Assembly (NCBI GenBank): GCA_033032865.1
Contig: JAWHQI010000068.1
Span: 1,674,001-1,738,000, forward strand
Origin: Dactylorhiza incarnata
Lineage: Eukaryota; Streptophyta; Magnoliopsida; Asparagales; Orchidaceae
Reading direction: 5' to 3'
Length of the DNA stretch: 64,000 nt
A program made the translations under genes and the position numbers. Shown here piece by piece: positions 11,510 through 22,240 of the stretch (positions within the stretch are counted from its first letter, which is position 1; each line of letters begins with the position of its first letter). The notes under the pieces were generated by a model. That model had not been told where the DNA came from. It did no database searches and was given only the letters and a program-made list of their open reading frames with translations.

Positions 11510-11518
11510 ATTTATATA
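11510..11518 (-). promoter_or_regulatory. TATA box of the 9.6-11.9 kb LTR
   Basis: TATATAAAT on the - strand, about 390 bp inside the LTR start, in an AT-rich stretch with no ORF. Confidence 0.5.
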
Positions 11519-11910
11519 AAAACCCTAATTCTTTGATTAAATAAATTAATAATTCTCTCATTCTATTTAAACTACGAGGGCGACTAAATCACCTCGGATT
11601 TTCATGAAATTCGCACATAAACTGAAAATCGGCACTACGGATACAACGACGAAGTTAGAATTCAATTTCGACGAGCCAAACTTGGGATCAAAATTCCCGA
11701 AGCTGAAATCTCAATAATTACTCAAAATATCCCCGAGTTTCCCCTTAACTCAAAATGTCGCGAAATCTCGCACGAGCGACCTAAATTAAACACATTAACT
11801 ACGTTAAGGCTCAAAACTAAACTCGAAGGGTTGACGTAATGCCCTTACGCTAAAATTAAGTCACAACGGCCCGCAACTAATTAATGAAAAAATCAGGGGC
11901 GTTATAGTCG

Positions 11911-13546
11911 TGCCCTATTTTAGAATCACAATATTCGTCTACACCTCACTCCAAGGACATGGGAACCCAGGAAGTCCCACCATCCCAAAGGAGGAGGACC
12001 AATGGTTCTCTGTCCACTAGCGTCAGCGGTAGCGCTAGCGCCGGGCACTAGTGATCCAGTTGACGCACCTTCCTATCGACATTGAATGTCGACGGGAAGT
12101 TATGCCTTCCAGTCAACCCATCGACTTGCTAGCGCCGGCGGTAAGGCTACCAGCAGGCGCTAGCTCTTCCTATCGCACCTCTTTCCCGTCGAACTTAGGG
12201 GTCGACGGGAAGGCATCCATTCCCGTCATCCTGTCGACTCGCTAGCGCCGACGGTAGGGATACCACCGGGCGCTAGTTATTTCTATCAGCCCCCTTCCCA
12301 TCGAACATAGGTGTCGACGAGATGTTCTCCCTTCCCGTCGACAAGTTGATCTACTAGCACCGGCAGCAGCACTACCACCGAGTGCTAGTGATTCTATCCA
12401 CTCACCTTCCTGTCGACCATAAGGGTCGACGGGAAGTTATCCCTTCCAGTCGGCCCCTTGACACGCTAACGCCGACGGTAGCGGTACCGCCGGGCGCTAG
12501 CTAACAGCAAGCAGAACCTCGCCATCTTTCTTCCAAACTCCTTCCTTGGCAACCCAGCTCCAAGGCACCTACCATCTTCTCTCTTCCCAAATGGTTAGAC
12601 TTTCACGTCTATTCAAGTGAACATATCAACATGATTTAAGTCTACAATTCCAATCAAAGACTCATCTTAGCCTAAACTATTCATCATCTTCCCCAATTAT
12701 GAAATTAGGGTTTTCATCTTCTCTCCTCCAATACTCCCTCATATGACCATGGATTTTCACGAAATAAAATCCCATATCTTCCTTTTGGAGAGAAGAATTG
12801 ATTGAAGGAACTTTCGCGGCAATCGGTGCCCAAAGATGAAAGCTCCGGTTTGGTCTTTTACTAAGGATCTCCATTAGCTCACAAGCCAAGCTCTTTTGAG
12901 CTTAACACCTCTCCTACTTTCTTCTACGATCTAGCACCAAGGTAGAGGGGTCGGAAGTCACCTGATTTCCGGCTGACGATCACGGTCGTCTCCTCGATGG
13001 CATGGCGGCGGTCCTCCAAGCTCAAATCTTCCTTTAACCTTGCTCTTCCAAGAACCCTAAATCAATGGATAAAGAAAGAGGTGAAGAAAAGAAGAGGGAG
13101 AAGAATAAGAAGATGAGGAAGAAGATGAATAATTCATCCATTAATTGTTCAGCCCACTCAGGCTTAAGGGAGAAAGAAGAGGGAAAGAGAGAGCATTAAA
13201 AGGTGTTAAATGCAATTTCAACTGCCAAGGCTTATACCAGCCGATCAATGGCTCTTAATTTCCATATTTAACTTATATTTAAACAATTAGGCCGCCATCA
13301 TGGATAAAGTCACGGGTGGTGATTTGTCCACTACCGCCGGCGCTAGCTAAAGCTACCGTTGGCGTTAGCTCCTTGCTACCAACTCCTTAGTCATTTGCTT
13401 CTTAACTTCCAATGTGAGGGTCACACCCACTCTTGGGGACCAGGGCACACCCATGGAACCATCAGGATCATAAGACCCTACCTACATCAAACATCTCCAA
13501 GTGACCCGTGTCACTTGAGGGGTCTAGTTCGAAGTGGGATGTTACA
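11911..13546 (-). repeat. Probable Ty3/gypsy LTR with 35-bp palindromic units
   Basis: On the - strand the LTR starts TGTAACATCCCAC at 13546, a typical plant gypsy LTR start. One 39-bp palindromic unit lies at 13331-13369, beside a TTTAAATATAA-type TATA region (13260-13285). A further array occupies 11999-12510. The left end is inferred from TGCCCTATT at 11911 and is uncertain. No primer site or coding sequence adjoins it, so it may be a solo LTR or truncated copy. The ORF at 12677-12889 is not supported as a gene. Confidence 0.55.
11999..12510 (-). repeat. Array of five 35-bp palindromic units every ~112 bp
   Basis: Units at 12017-12051, 12129-12163, 12242-12276, 12354-12388 and 12465-12500 each begin CTAGCGYC or CTAACGCC, turn at a TA-N4-TA centre and end GGCGCTAG or a variant. 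Both arms are also internally palindromic (GCGCC/GGCGG). Between units lies a second inverted word (TTCCCGTCGAC / GTCGACGGGAA). Starts are 111-113 bp apart. Confidence 0.85.
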
Positions 13547-13831
13547 TCTCGCCTGAAGTTCTCCAACATCCCCGTCATCTCCCTACTCGTGAGTGGTTGC
13601 GAGTGGCCTGGGTCAGATCATTCTTCCTCACCTTCAGCCATGAAGCTCATCTTGAGATTTTCTTGTGTAGGTTATGGTCCACTCTCACCACACCATAAAC
13701 GCTGAAATCGTCAATCAGTCTCTTAAGTTCAGACCCACAGGGGGTGTAGTCTGCACCTACTTCTCCCTCACTTGCACTCTTGACTTTGGATGAAGAAAAA
13801 AGAATAGACCCAAAGCTGTAGCGAGGAGGTT
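13547..13831. other. Spacer between two LTRs, nothing recognised
   Basis: Mixed sequence containing short ORFs without recognisable motifs. It lies between the start of a - strand LTR and the start of the + strand Athila-like LTR. Confidence 0.4.
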
Positions 13832-14005
13832 TGATAAGTAGTATTTATATGCCCTTTTAGTATAAATTTTAGTAATTATTTAATGTGAAATTTTCTTTTT
13901 ATGTTAATTTTAGCTTATAACTAGTTCTTTTATGAAAATTATTTCTAATTTGGAATTTTTGATTTTTTGCAGAATTTTTAGACAATTTGGGAAAAATTTG
14001 CATTA

Positions 14006-14439
14006 CACGCCCTCGGTCAAGCCCGTGACCAAGGGCGTGTGATCATAAGATCAGACCAGAATTGTTCTCGCGTGGTTTGAGCTTGTCCACAGCAAGTCAC
14101 GCCCTCGGTCACGCCCATGACCGAGGGCGTGTAAACTTAGAATCTTCCCAGCGAGTAGTCATCGAGACGTGGAGGTGCCGTCCAGAAGTCAACATAAGTC
14201 ACGCCCGTGACCCAGATGTCACGGCCGTGACTTTCCCGTGTGATCCCTACACACTGCCGCACCATAATAAATCCCACGCCGCATTAAATGAACCCGTACA
14301 AGGTCACGCCCGTGACCCACATGTCACGGCCGTGACATGCACTTTTCTGCCATGTCGTCACGCAAGCCACACGCAGCGGTCAGATCCGATATGAATAGTG
14401 CTTACATGTCGTTGGTCATGCCCGTGACCGAGGGCGTGT
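14006..14439 (+). repeat. Palindromic CpG-rich units, four of 34 bp plus one partial
   Basis: Units at 14006-14039 and 14098-14131 have 14-bp arms CACGCCCTCGGTCA / TGACCGAGGGCGTG (one mismatch in the first) around six bases. Units at 14198-14231 and 14303-14336 join the palindromes GTCACGCCCGTGAC and GTCACGGCCGTGAC through six bases. A partial unit (14413-14438) ends about 19 bp before the TATA box. The 34-bp length holds in all four full units. Confidence 0.88.
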
Positions 14440-14456
14440 ACTTTGAAAATTTTGCC

Positions 14457-14462
14457 TATAAA
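14457..14462 (+). promoter_or_regulatory. TATA box of the Athila-like LTR
   Basis: TATAAA directly after the last palindromic unit, followed by a C/T-rich stretch as expected near a transcription start. Confidence 0.6.
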
Positions 14463-15553
14463 TTCCAAAGCTCTCCTTGAGTCCAGGGTTCAGAAATTTG
14501 GAGAGGGGGAGGTGCTGCTATAGCTGTTAGTGAGCTTTTTCTTGTTTTTTCCCTTACATGTTTTCTCTTTTTCTTCCTTTCACGCAATGCTCTAGTTTCC
14601 TTTTAATGCAATAGTTTCTTAAGCTTGTAATCCTTATATTTTCTAGCATTGTAATCTTGGCTAAGGCTTATAATAGTTCTTTTTTTAATTTCAATAAAAA
14701 TTAGTTTTGTTTTCTTCACTTCTCTTTCTCTTTTAATTAGCTTTCCTTCATGCAATTTTATCTTACTCTCTTTCCCACCTCCACCACGATTAGCTAATTC
14801 TCATTAGTGCTCGATCGAAATGATCCGAGGATGAGATAATCAAGTTATGATTTTCTACGATCTCTTTTTCTGTTTTCTTAACACTTGAATTACCCTTGAT
14901 TTTTAACTAGTGATGACATATTTTCGATGTATGGCTTTCGCTTAGGTTTTTATACTTAGCTAGCTGAGAGGCTCAAAGTATGAATTGATCACTCAAGGGT
15001 AAAGAGAGTTGCATGCACCCCTTGAGAGAGGATGACATAAATCTCCCGGATTGGAGTCAAATCCAATAGTGGGGTTCACAGCGTAATGCAAGTTTTAGGT
15101 AATCGATTATAGAATGAGAGTTCTGTTGATTTTTCCTAAACATAGTTCGGCATCAACCTCGAGAGAAGAATGTTCAAGCTTCGGTAACCTCCACGGTCAA
15201 GTACTTTAATTAAAACGGAATTAGATTTACTTTTCTTTCACTTGATTATTCTCACTCCAAGGTGATTTTAGATTGAGCACTAATCTCTCTACCATCGTTT
15301 AAACCATACACTTTTAGTTTGCAAATTTTTCTCTTTTTGCTAAGTAAAACAAAACCTCAAAAATTTAATAGATAAGATAATAGTGATTTTCCTCGAAATA
15401 GAAGTAATCAACGCGCCCCGTGGAATATGACCTTGGTATTTCTAAATATCCTATACTATAGACGATAAGGTACACTTGCCTTTATCTGATATAGTTTTGG
15501 AAAACATCTTTAACCCTTCGCTTTGGAAACCCTAAATTTTTATATCATGTTTT

Positions 15554-15571
15554 TGGCGTCGTTGCCGGGGA
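15554..15571 (+). promoter_or_regulatory. Primer binding site (tRNA-Asp type)
   Basis: TGGCGTCGTTGCCGGGGA differs by one base from the TGGCGCC... form used by Athila/Tat elements and seen intact on the - strand at 45069-45086. It lies 6 bp after the LTR end and would prime minus-strand DNA synthesis. Confidence 0.85.
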
Positions 15572-15899
15572 AGTGCGTAGATATTTTGAAAAGAGGATAG
15601 CTAATAATTTTATCATTTTGTTTCTTTTTATCTTATTTTTCTAAATACCAAAAAAAATATATTTTCTTAAAGGTAAAATCTAAATCTTGGAAATGGACGT
15701 TTGGGTTATCATCCCATCGCACCTCCTAGTACCGATGAGAACCCCTCACAAGGTATACTTAGGGAAATCCAAGACTAACTTAATCCGCCTAAAAGAAAAA
15801 AAATATAATGATCAAGTTTTCCTCTTTCTTTATTTTTAGTTTTGTTATTCTCTCTTTTCTCTTTTTCTCTTTCTTCTTTCCCTTTTTCCTTTTTAGTGT

Positions 15900-17403
15900 A
15901 TGACCCGAGATAGCACTTCGAATATTCCTTTTGATCCAGAGATCGAGCAAACCCTTTTGCGGCACCTCCGTTCTCATGATCAGGAAATACACTTATTTTT
16001 TCAAAGAGTCGATCGCGGACACTAACACAGCAAATATGGATCCTAATCTCAATCCTCCTAATCCTAACGCGCCCAATCCTAATGAGGCCGCGCAACGAAC
16101 CATGTCCTGTTGTGCGCGACCAAATTTGGAAGGCACACATTCAAGTATTGTTTGCCCTGTGGTGGCGAACAATAACTTTGAGATCAAGTCCAGCATCATA
16201 CAAATGGTGCAACAATCAGTGACCTTCGATGGTCAGCCAGACAAAGATCCAAATTGTCATATTTCTAATTTTCTTGAAATTTGTGACACATTTAAAATCA
16301 ATGGCATCACCGATGATGCCATTCGATTATGTCTTTTTCCTTTTTATTTACGGCCTAGGGCCAAGTTGTGGTTGGGCTCACTTCCTAGGGAGTCCATCAC
16401 TACATGGGCCGATATGGCAGAAAAATTTCTCACTAAATATTTCCCGCCTGCAAAGACCGCCAAAATGCGAACAGATATTGCTTCATTTATGCAAATCGAC
16501 TCAGAGACTCTCTATGATATATGAGAGCGCTTCAAGTAGGTTTTACGTAGATGCCCTCACCACGCACTTCCCACTTGGCAACAACTGCAAATCTCTTATA
16601 ATGGCTTGAATTTCCAAACTATGCAAATGATTGATGCTGCCGCCGGGGGTACATTAAATAGGAAAACCCAGGAGGCCGCTCGAGAGCTTTTTGAGGAAAT
16701 AGACATGAATACGTACTAATGGAATATGCCCCCGAGCTAAGCCTAGCAAGCCAGCCAAAATTTTTGAAATAGACTCAAATGCAAATTTAGCTTTACAAGT
16801 TGAGCGCTTAACAAAGCAAGCGGCGGGGATGCCTACTTCCTCCGCCACTCCTCCTTGGGGTAATAATGTTTTAATTGAAGAGCAGGTTGACTACATGGGA
16901 AATCCGCCTCGGCCTTCCTATAACCCGAACTCTTCTCCGTACAACAACACTTACAATGCTATTTATAGGAACCACCCAAATTTCTCGTGGAGCAACCAAG
17001 GAAATTCTCAGCATCCTTTAAATTTGAATTAACTGCCTAATAAACTTCTTAACTTAACTCCCCCTTCAAATTTTAATCCGCCCAATTTTCAACCGTAACA
17101 TCAAAAGCTCTCTCCACTTGAAGAGGTCTTTGCAAAATATGTTGCTACAAATGAAACGAACATCCAGAACCTTACTGTATCGATCAAAAATTTAGAAAAT
17201 CAAGTGGGCCAGCTCACAAAGATGTTCTTCGAGCGTCAGCAAGGAGCACTACCAGGAAATATGGAGCCAAATCCAAGGGAGAGCGCGAACGTGATTACAC
17301 TCCGAAGCGGGAAGGAGGTGGTTTCAAAACTGGATGAACCCAAGGTAACTTGTTCTCCTCCTCCTCCTACTCCTATTTTATCATCGAATTTGCAACTACT
17401 CTA
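15900..17403 (+). pseudogene. Athila-like gag, multiply broken
   Basis: ATG at 15900 opens a frame with the Athila-type leader PFDPEIEQTL, which stops at 16025. The gag core continues in another frame from about 16037. It shows an asparagine/proline-rich leader, FDGQPDKDPN near 16228, LWLGSLPRESITTW near 16370 and FLTKYFPPAKTAKMR near 16428, which are retrotransposon gag family motifs. A stop at 16522-16524 and further stops and frame changes follow. MIDAAAGGTLN near 16628, QVDYMGNPPRPSYNP near 16883 and ENQVGQL plus NVITLRSGKE near 17191-17320 are recognisable in pieces. Gag would form the particle shell. The lesions make it non-functional. Confidence 0.88.
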
Positions 17404-17540
17404 GCTACGCACGCTTCTAGTTCTAATATCTCGTATCCATCTAAGATTAGGAGCGAGTGCGTTGAGAAAAATTACAAAAAAATTTAGAGATTTTAAAACA
17501 AATTCATATTAATGTACCCTTCTGCGAGGCTATCTCTCAA

Positions 17541-17782
17541 ATGCTGAAGTATGCGAAATATATTAAGGAGTTTCTCTCCAATAAAAAGAAATTAGAAGAT
17601 ATTTCACATATTTCCTTACACGCAAAATGCTCCCCAGTTGTTCTCAACAAATTGCCCCAAAAATCAAATGACCCGGGACGGTTCTCCATCCCGTGTCTAT
17701 TTGGCAATTTGTTAGTAAAACACGCCTTAGCGGATATTGGAGCAAGCATCAATCTCATGCCTTATTTGTTATTTAAAAAGTT
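17541..17782 (+). pseudogene. Athila-like aspartic protease, 5' part, split by a TRIM
   Basis: The frame contains LPQKSNDPGRFSIPC near 17653 and ADIGASINLMP near 17731, where DIG is the aspartic-protease active-site triad (more often DLG in Athila). At 17782 the frame is cut inside the KKF region by the TRIM. Its continuation is at 18212. Confidence 0.88.
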
Positions 17783-18206
17783 TGAGAGGACCCAGCGCAA
17801 CCAACTACACCAAAATCCCAGACTGTTGGTGAAGGCGCAACTTGATCTTTATATCAATGGAAGGGCGCTATGGGTCAAGTGAGGAGACGCTGGACCCAAC
17901 AATCCCCCTCCCCCAGCGTCCAACACGAACCGCAATTCAGAGGTGCTCCACATGGCATGTAGGCTGAGAGGTGGCTTGACACATGGCTGCGGCCGCCTGA
18001 CCCACCGGGACCCACACAGGTAGAGAGAATTTCAGGAATTATCAGCGCCCCCCCGGTTTCGAACCCGCAACCTGCTTTGATACCAATTGAGAGGACCCAG
18101 CATAACCAACTACACCAAAAGCCCGAACTATTGGTGAAGGTGCAACTTGATCTTTATATCAATGGAAGGGCACTACGGGTCAAGTGAGGAGACGCTGGAC
18201 CCAACA
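17783..18206 (-). mobile_element. Complete TRIM (terminal-repeat retrotransposon in miniature), 424 bp
   Basis: Two 119-bp terminal direct repeats (17783-17901 and 18088-18206, about nine differences by eye) flank a 186-bp internal region. On the - strand the repeats start TGTTGGGTCC and end GGTCCTCTCA. TTGGTATCAAAGCAGG (18072-18087) is a near-exact tRNA-iMet primer site, and GCTGGGGGAGGGGGAT (17902-17917) is a polypurine tract before the 3' LTR. The 5-bp target duplication AAGTT is perfect (17778-17782 and 18207-18211). It has no coding capacity, so it would rely on proteins from an autonomous element. It sits inside the Athila-like protease. Confidence 0.95.
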
Positions 18207-18211
18207 AAGTT

Positions 18212-18386
18212 ATGTCTAGGAAATCCTAGCCCCACTCGAATGAGTATTCTATTAGCGGATCGTTCATTAAAATATCTGGTAGGGATGGTGGAGGATGTGC
18301 TCATTAAGGTTGACAAGTTCATCTTCCAGGTGGACTTTGTCATTCTTGACATCGAAGAGGATGCCAAAGTACCCCTCTTAATCTAG
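18212..18386 (+). pseudogene. Athila-like aspartic protease, 3' part
   Basis: Directly after the TRIM target duplication the reading continues with CLGNPSPTRMSILLADRS, then DVLIKVDKFIFQVDFVILD and a DAKVPLLI end. These are the usual blocks after the protease active site of Athila elements. A stop (18384-18386) falls where the GRPFLAT block is expected, and nothing of reverse transcriptase follows. Confidence 0.88.
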
Positions 18387-21300
18387 TCAGAGCTTAATGA
18401 AGGGAAAATTTGCCCAAATTGGAAAGATTGGAAAAGGCATTAATGGGGATATGTTTCGCCTCATTCCATCTTAAGAATCTAATAGATGAACTCTAGAGGT
18501 TTCATGAGTAAGCAGAGCTAGGTAAAGAGGCACTTAGGTAGAGCTATATCCGACTATGGAGGAAGGATTGTGGGAAATGGACTCTCCATCCTCAGTTTAT
18601 AAAATCCCCCCTGACCACTCAGTTTGCTCACCCATCTTCCAAGTAATTGTTCTGGGCATATAAGTTGAGTAGAAGACCTCACGAGGCTTGAATAGCTCAA
18701 GGTCGACCAGGCCATGCCATCCCAAACTCATTCCAGGAGAACACTGCCTCTGGAGGTAAGATTTCCACTTCTTCCCCCTGTGTACCCTAAATAATAGGAG
18801 CTTTTGATCGACACACTTTATAATTCAATCCTAACCGATATGATCAATCCTCATGGAAATGTCATGTGCCCGAATCATTTTATTTTAAGTAGGGAAAGCG
18901 ATCGCTGACCTGGAATGTGCATGCATGATTCCTTAATGTAATGAATGTAAATCGAATTGTGTTTATATTGGCGAGTCGGTAATGTCCATTAGACTCTTAT
19001 ATATACATGGAGAGTTGACGACTCTGTGTACTAAGGAGAGTGAACCATGTGAGCTTGTCTTTTTTCTTAAATGCCCCGCTGGGTCCCTCCACTAGTTAGT
19101 CGGATTTGTCATTATCGCCGGATGTCAATCACATCCACAAGTACGCCTTGATATTTACTATGGCCAAGATTGTCATTATCGCCGAATGACAAGTCACCAT
19201 TGTGGCACAATGGTGAGTCCCGCAAGGTTAGATACACTACTGCAAAAAAAGGACAAACTATGTCAACATAGGGTCTTGCTACATGTTGTGAACACCTGTT
19301 GGTGTGCGAGCTAACTAGAAGTGTTTTTGTTATGTAATTGCTTAGTCCTGTGCTTTGCGCTATTTAGCCGGCAACGTTTATTTTAGCACTTGTATCTAGC
19401 TTCCTTACATATAGCTTGCATATGTTCCTGATAGCTATATATGTATATATATGCTTATGATGCTTAACAACTTTACTGATGTATCTTCAGCTATTGATAT
19501 CCTGCTTAGGCTATCTCATGTCCCCAAGTCTTAGGGATCTTGGAGAGGGGGTGGAAATCCACTAGTCTTTATGACTAACATGTCATTGTATACCCTTTTT
19601 AAGAGATGGAGCATTGTGAGGCCCAATCAAAGCATGAGAGAATAGCCTCCATAGAGCCCAGACAAGTAGATGGGACCGCCTCTCCACCCGATATTAAAGA
19701 TATGAGATCTTAGAGCATAGTGGGAGCAAGAGATTTACTACTTTTGTTATAGCCTAATCGGGCAATATATATATGTATATATATGTTTGTTATGAGTTGC
19801 TTCTGCAAATAAATAGATACAATGTAGTGATGCTCCTTATAGCCTTACAAGACGACTGTTCTATGCTTCAGAAATAGGCGTGTTACCCATTTGGAAAGCG
19901 TATGGTGGCCATCTTAGGTAATAAGATCCCCCTGACCCAGTTTGCTTTGGTGGGCGGGGCTTACAGGTTTCACCCAAAGGTTTTCCTATACTTGCTTATG
20001 CAACAACATATGATGCTAACAAACCACCATTCAATAATATAACACATATAGGTACTCATCACCACACGAGTTCATGAACCCATGGAATGCACCATAAGTA
20101 CTCGATGAGGAGGCTTATACATCTTAATATAAGAATCACCACTATACTGGGATATACTATCCTGAGTTCTATCTAAGCAATTGTCGGTTGAGATGATTTC
20201 ACGTAACACGACCTAACCCTTGACCAATCCATATTCATGAGAATTTAACCTCATGCCAAACTTCCATTTGAGCATTTTGCCCGTCGAGATGTTTTCATGT
20301 AACATGTCCTATCCCATGATCCATCAACATTCATGAGCATTTTGCCTCTTGCCAAACTTCATGGGGGCAGTTTAGGTTCAACTTTTACCTATTGCTCAAG
20401 TCATTGTGATAGCATATACAATGTATGTGCGGTTTTACCTAAGCCTATAAACTTTCATCGTATGGTAACATACTACACACTTAATTCTTCACACTATAAC
20501 ATAGGCTTCATATATGCTTCCCAATGGAGGAGGTCCAAGTCGACTCATATGCAAAATATGGTGAGGGTATAAGTTCCACTCCAAACACACTCTCAATATC
20601 ATGGCCAATGATATCGAGTACAATAAAAGTTGGATTCACGACGCGATAACTTTTAAAGACCAATTAGGAAGAAGCCATCCTAGGTATTTTGGTAGAAACA
20701 CCAAGGTTTTCCATATTCGCAAATTCCATAGACAATATGATGCATTTCACGGAGTAATTCTCTTGTTAGCATACTAGGTGCAACCAAAATGTATTGTCAT
20801 TCATATCATCACCGATTTGGGCCTATGGAGATGGATAGGCTTCACAAATAATGCAATAATCCATAAAGATTACGGGATTTCTACATGAACTTTATGCTAG
20901 GGAGAGACTCATTTGACCCTGGGATTTAGCAAAATAAAGGAGGTCATACCCTCAAATAATTAGCGGAGGAGACTGTTCCTATGCAAGAAAAAAACAATAT
21001 GCAATGGACAAGCATCATCCTAAAACTGAGGATAAGGATCATTACCCTTGGAACCAGCTTTGACGGCAAGGAATAAGGAATGAGATGTATGAAGTCACAT
21101 GCAATGGACTCCTCTCTGTAGATCAAGACCCAGTTCGAAGTTTGGAGTTTTTGAGCTCCTCTAATGGTGGGATAACCTCCTTCATCCTCCTCCTTGCACT
21201 CCCTTTTCTCAACCCTAAGAGAGAGAAATAGATACGATAAATAGGCTTGGAAACCACTCAATCCTGACCTAATAGTCTCAAGATCAAGTCCTAGACATTA

Positions 21301-21800
21301 GATCTTGAAACCCCACATTGGATTGAATAGAATTCATGTGTAAATCAGTTCATAGAACCGTACACATCTTGGAACACAGTCATTTTCTAGGCCATGTCGC
21401 TCTACTTACACTCTTAGACAGGTACACGAGTTGGGGCATAGGAATGTGCCAAGCTGTATTGATTATTTATAAGAAAATATGCATACACTAGCTCATTAAT
21501 GGGCATCTACAGAACATGTAAATTAATTCAAAAATCTGTGTAGCTTATTGGGAAACTGGGTCTTGGAAATAGCCATGTACACCACTATGAACATGGCCAC
21601 ATGCCAAGATGTGTACCCTACGTGCCTTCTGGCATGGACATACACCTGACCCTGTAGAGCCTTATAGGTTCTAAATGACCTCCAAAATATACCCAATAAT
21701 CCCCAAATCTCCATAGAACATTCCTAAGACTCCTAGGTCCTTCATGAACTCTTTTAATTAAGTATTTTTGGTAGTTACATTATATCTCCATACGAAGATA
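18387..21800. other. Unassigned 3.4-kb stretch
   Basis: No ORF here has a recognisable domain, and the longest (315 nt on the - strand near 21000) looks random. A ~97-bp degenerate tandem duplication (GAGATG.TTTCA...CATGAG...GCCAAACTTC) lies near 20186-20365. GTCATTATCGCC occurs twice (near 19105 and 19168). A possible CACTA-type end is noted at 19242. The sequence may be old LTR and intergenic DNA. Confidence 0.4.
20186..20365. repeat. Degenerate ~97-bp tandem duplication
   Basis: GAGATGATTTCACGTAACACG (20189) and GAGATGTTTTCATGTAACATG (20286) begin two copies. Each continues to a CATGAGNATTT...TGCCAAACTTC end. The similarity is obvious but imperfect, so it is old. Confidence 0.6.
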
Positions 21801-21804
21801 CTAA

Positions 21805-22240
21805 ATATGCAAGTTGCATAGATCTATTTATTGATTGAAACAAGCATCTTGAAGTTGGAATATTCATTTTTATTAGAAAATCAAAGAGTTTGGATTCATC
21901 AAGAATGAGGATGAGTCATATGTCTACAAAAGGATTAGTGGAAGGATAGTAATATTCCTAATTTTGTATATGGATGACATATTATTGATTGGGAATGATA
22001 TTCCAGTTCAACAGTCTGTTAAAAATAGGTTAAGCTACTTCTTTTCTATGAAGTACATGGGTGAAGAGACTTACATACATTATTTTAAGATCTATAGATA
22101 TTGATCGAATAAGTTGCTCGTGTCGTTCCTACCACTGCTGGTCAAGTGAGTCTTTACTATGATAATAATGTTGCAATTGCACATGCTAAGGAGCATATAT
22201 CTCATCAATGCTCCAAATACATACATTGATGATTCCATCT
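21805..22240 (+). pseudogene. Old copia reverse transcriptase/RNase H fragment, 5' half
   Basis: Translation gives CKLHRSIY then LKQAS and SWN near 21812-21850, NEDESYVYKRISGRI near 21906, and the catalytic YMDDILLIGND near 21970. An internal deletion then jumps to RNase H (YYDNNVAIAHAKEHISHQ near 22160). Stops are frequent. It differs from the Sirevirus-type pol at the window start (LLIGND instead of IIFGST). It is interrupted at 22240 by the 22241-32077 element and resumes at 32083. Confidence 0.85.

Larger units (their letters stand above)
9611..11906 (-). repeat. Probable Ty3/gypsy LTR, ~2.3 kb
   Basis: Read on the - strand it starts TATAACGCCCC at 11906, a variant of the TGTAACGCCCC start common in plant gypsy LTRs. 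It has TATATAAAT at 11510-11518 and a long transcribed part with the 53-bp tandem repeat. It appears to end GAAGCCA at 9611, followed by TTGGTGTCAGG (9596-9606), a fair match to a tRNA-iMet primer site. The internal region is cut off almost immediately after that. A 35-bp direct duplication (GCGAGTTAAGACAGCAAC...) lies near 9672-9741. No coding sequence is seen, so the lineage is uncertain. Confidence 0.6.
13832..15547 (+). repeat. 5' LTR of an Athila-like Ty3/gypsy element
   Basis: Starts TGATAAGTAGTATTTATATG and ends TATCA six bases before a tRNA-Asp-type primer site, giving about 1.7 kb, normal for Athila LTRs. It holds the palindrome array at 14006-14439 and TATAAA at 14457. The remainder is T-rich with no ORF. 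No matching 3' LTR was found, so the element is truncated downstream. Confidence 0.8.

Noticed and set aside
14006..14336. loxP-like recombinase sites (34-bp units)
   Set aside because: Arms are themselves palindromic, the centre is symmetric and short, copies are tandem, and no recombinase gene is present.
20944..21261. 105-residue - strand ORF as a host gene
   Set aside because: No motif, no neighbouring exon-like frame and no conserved codon pattern that I can see.
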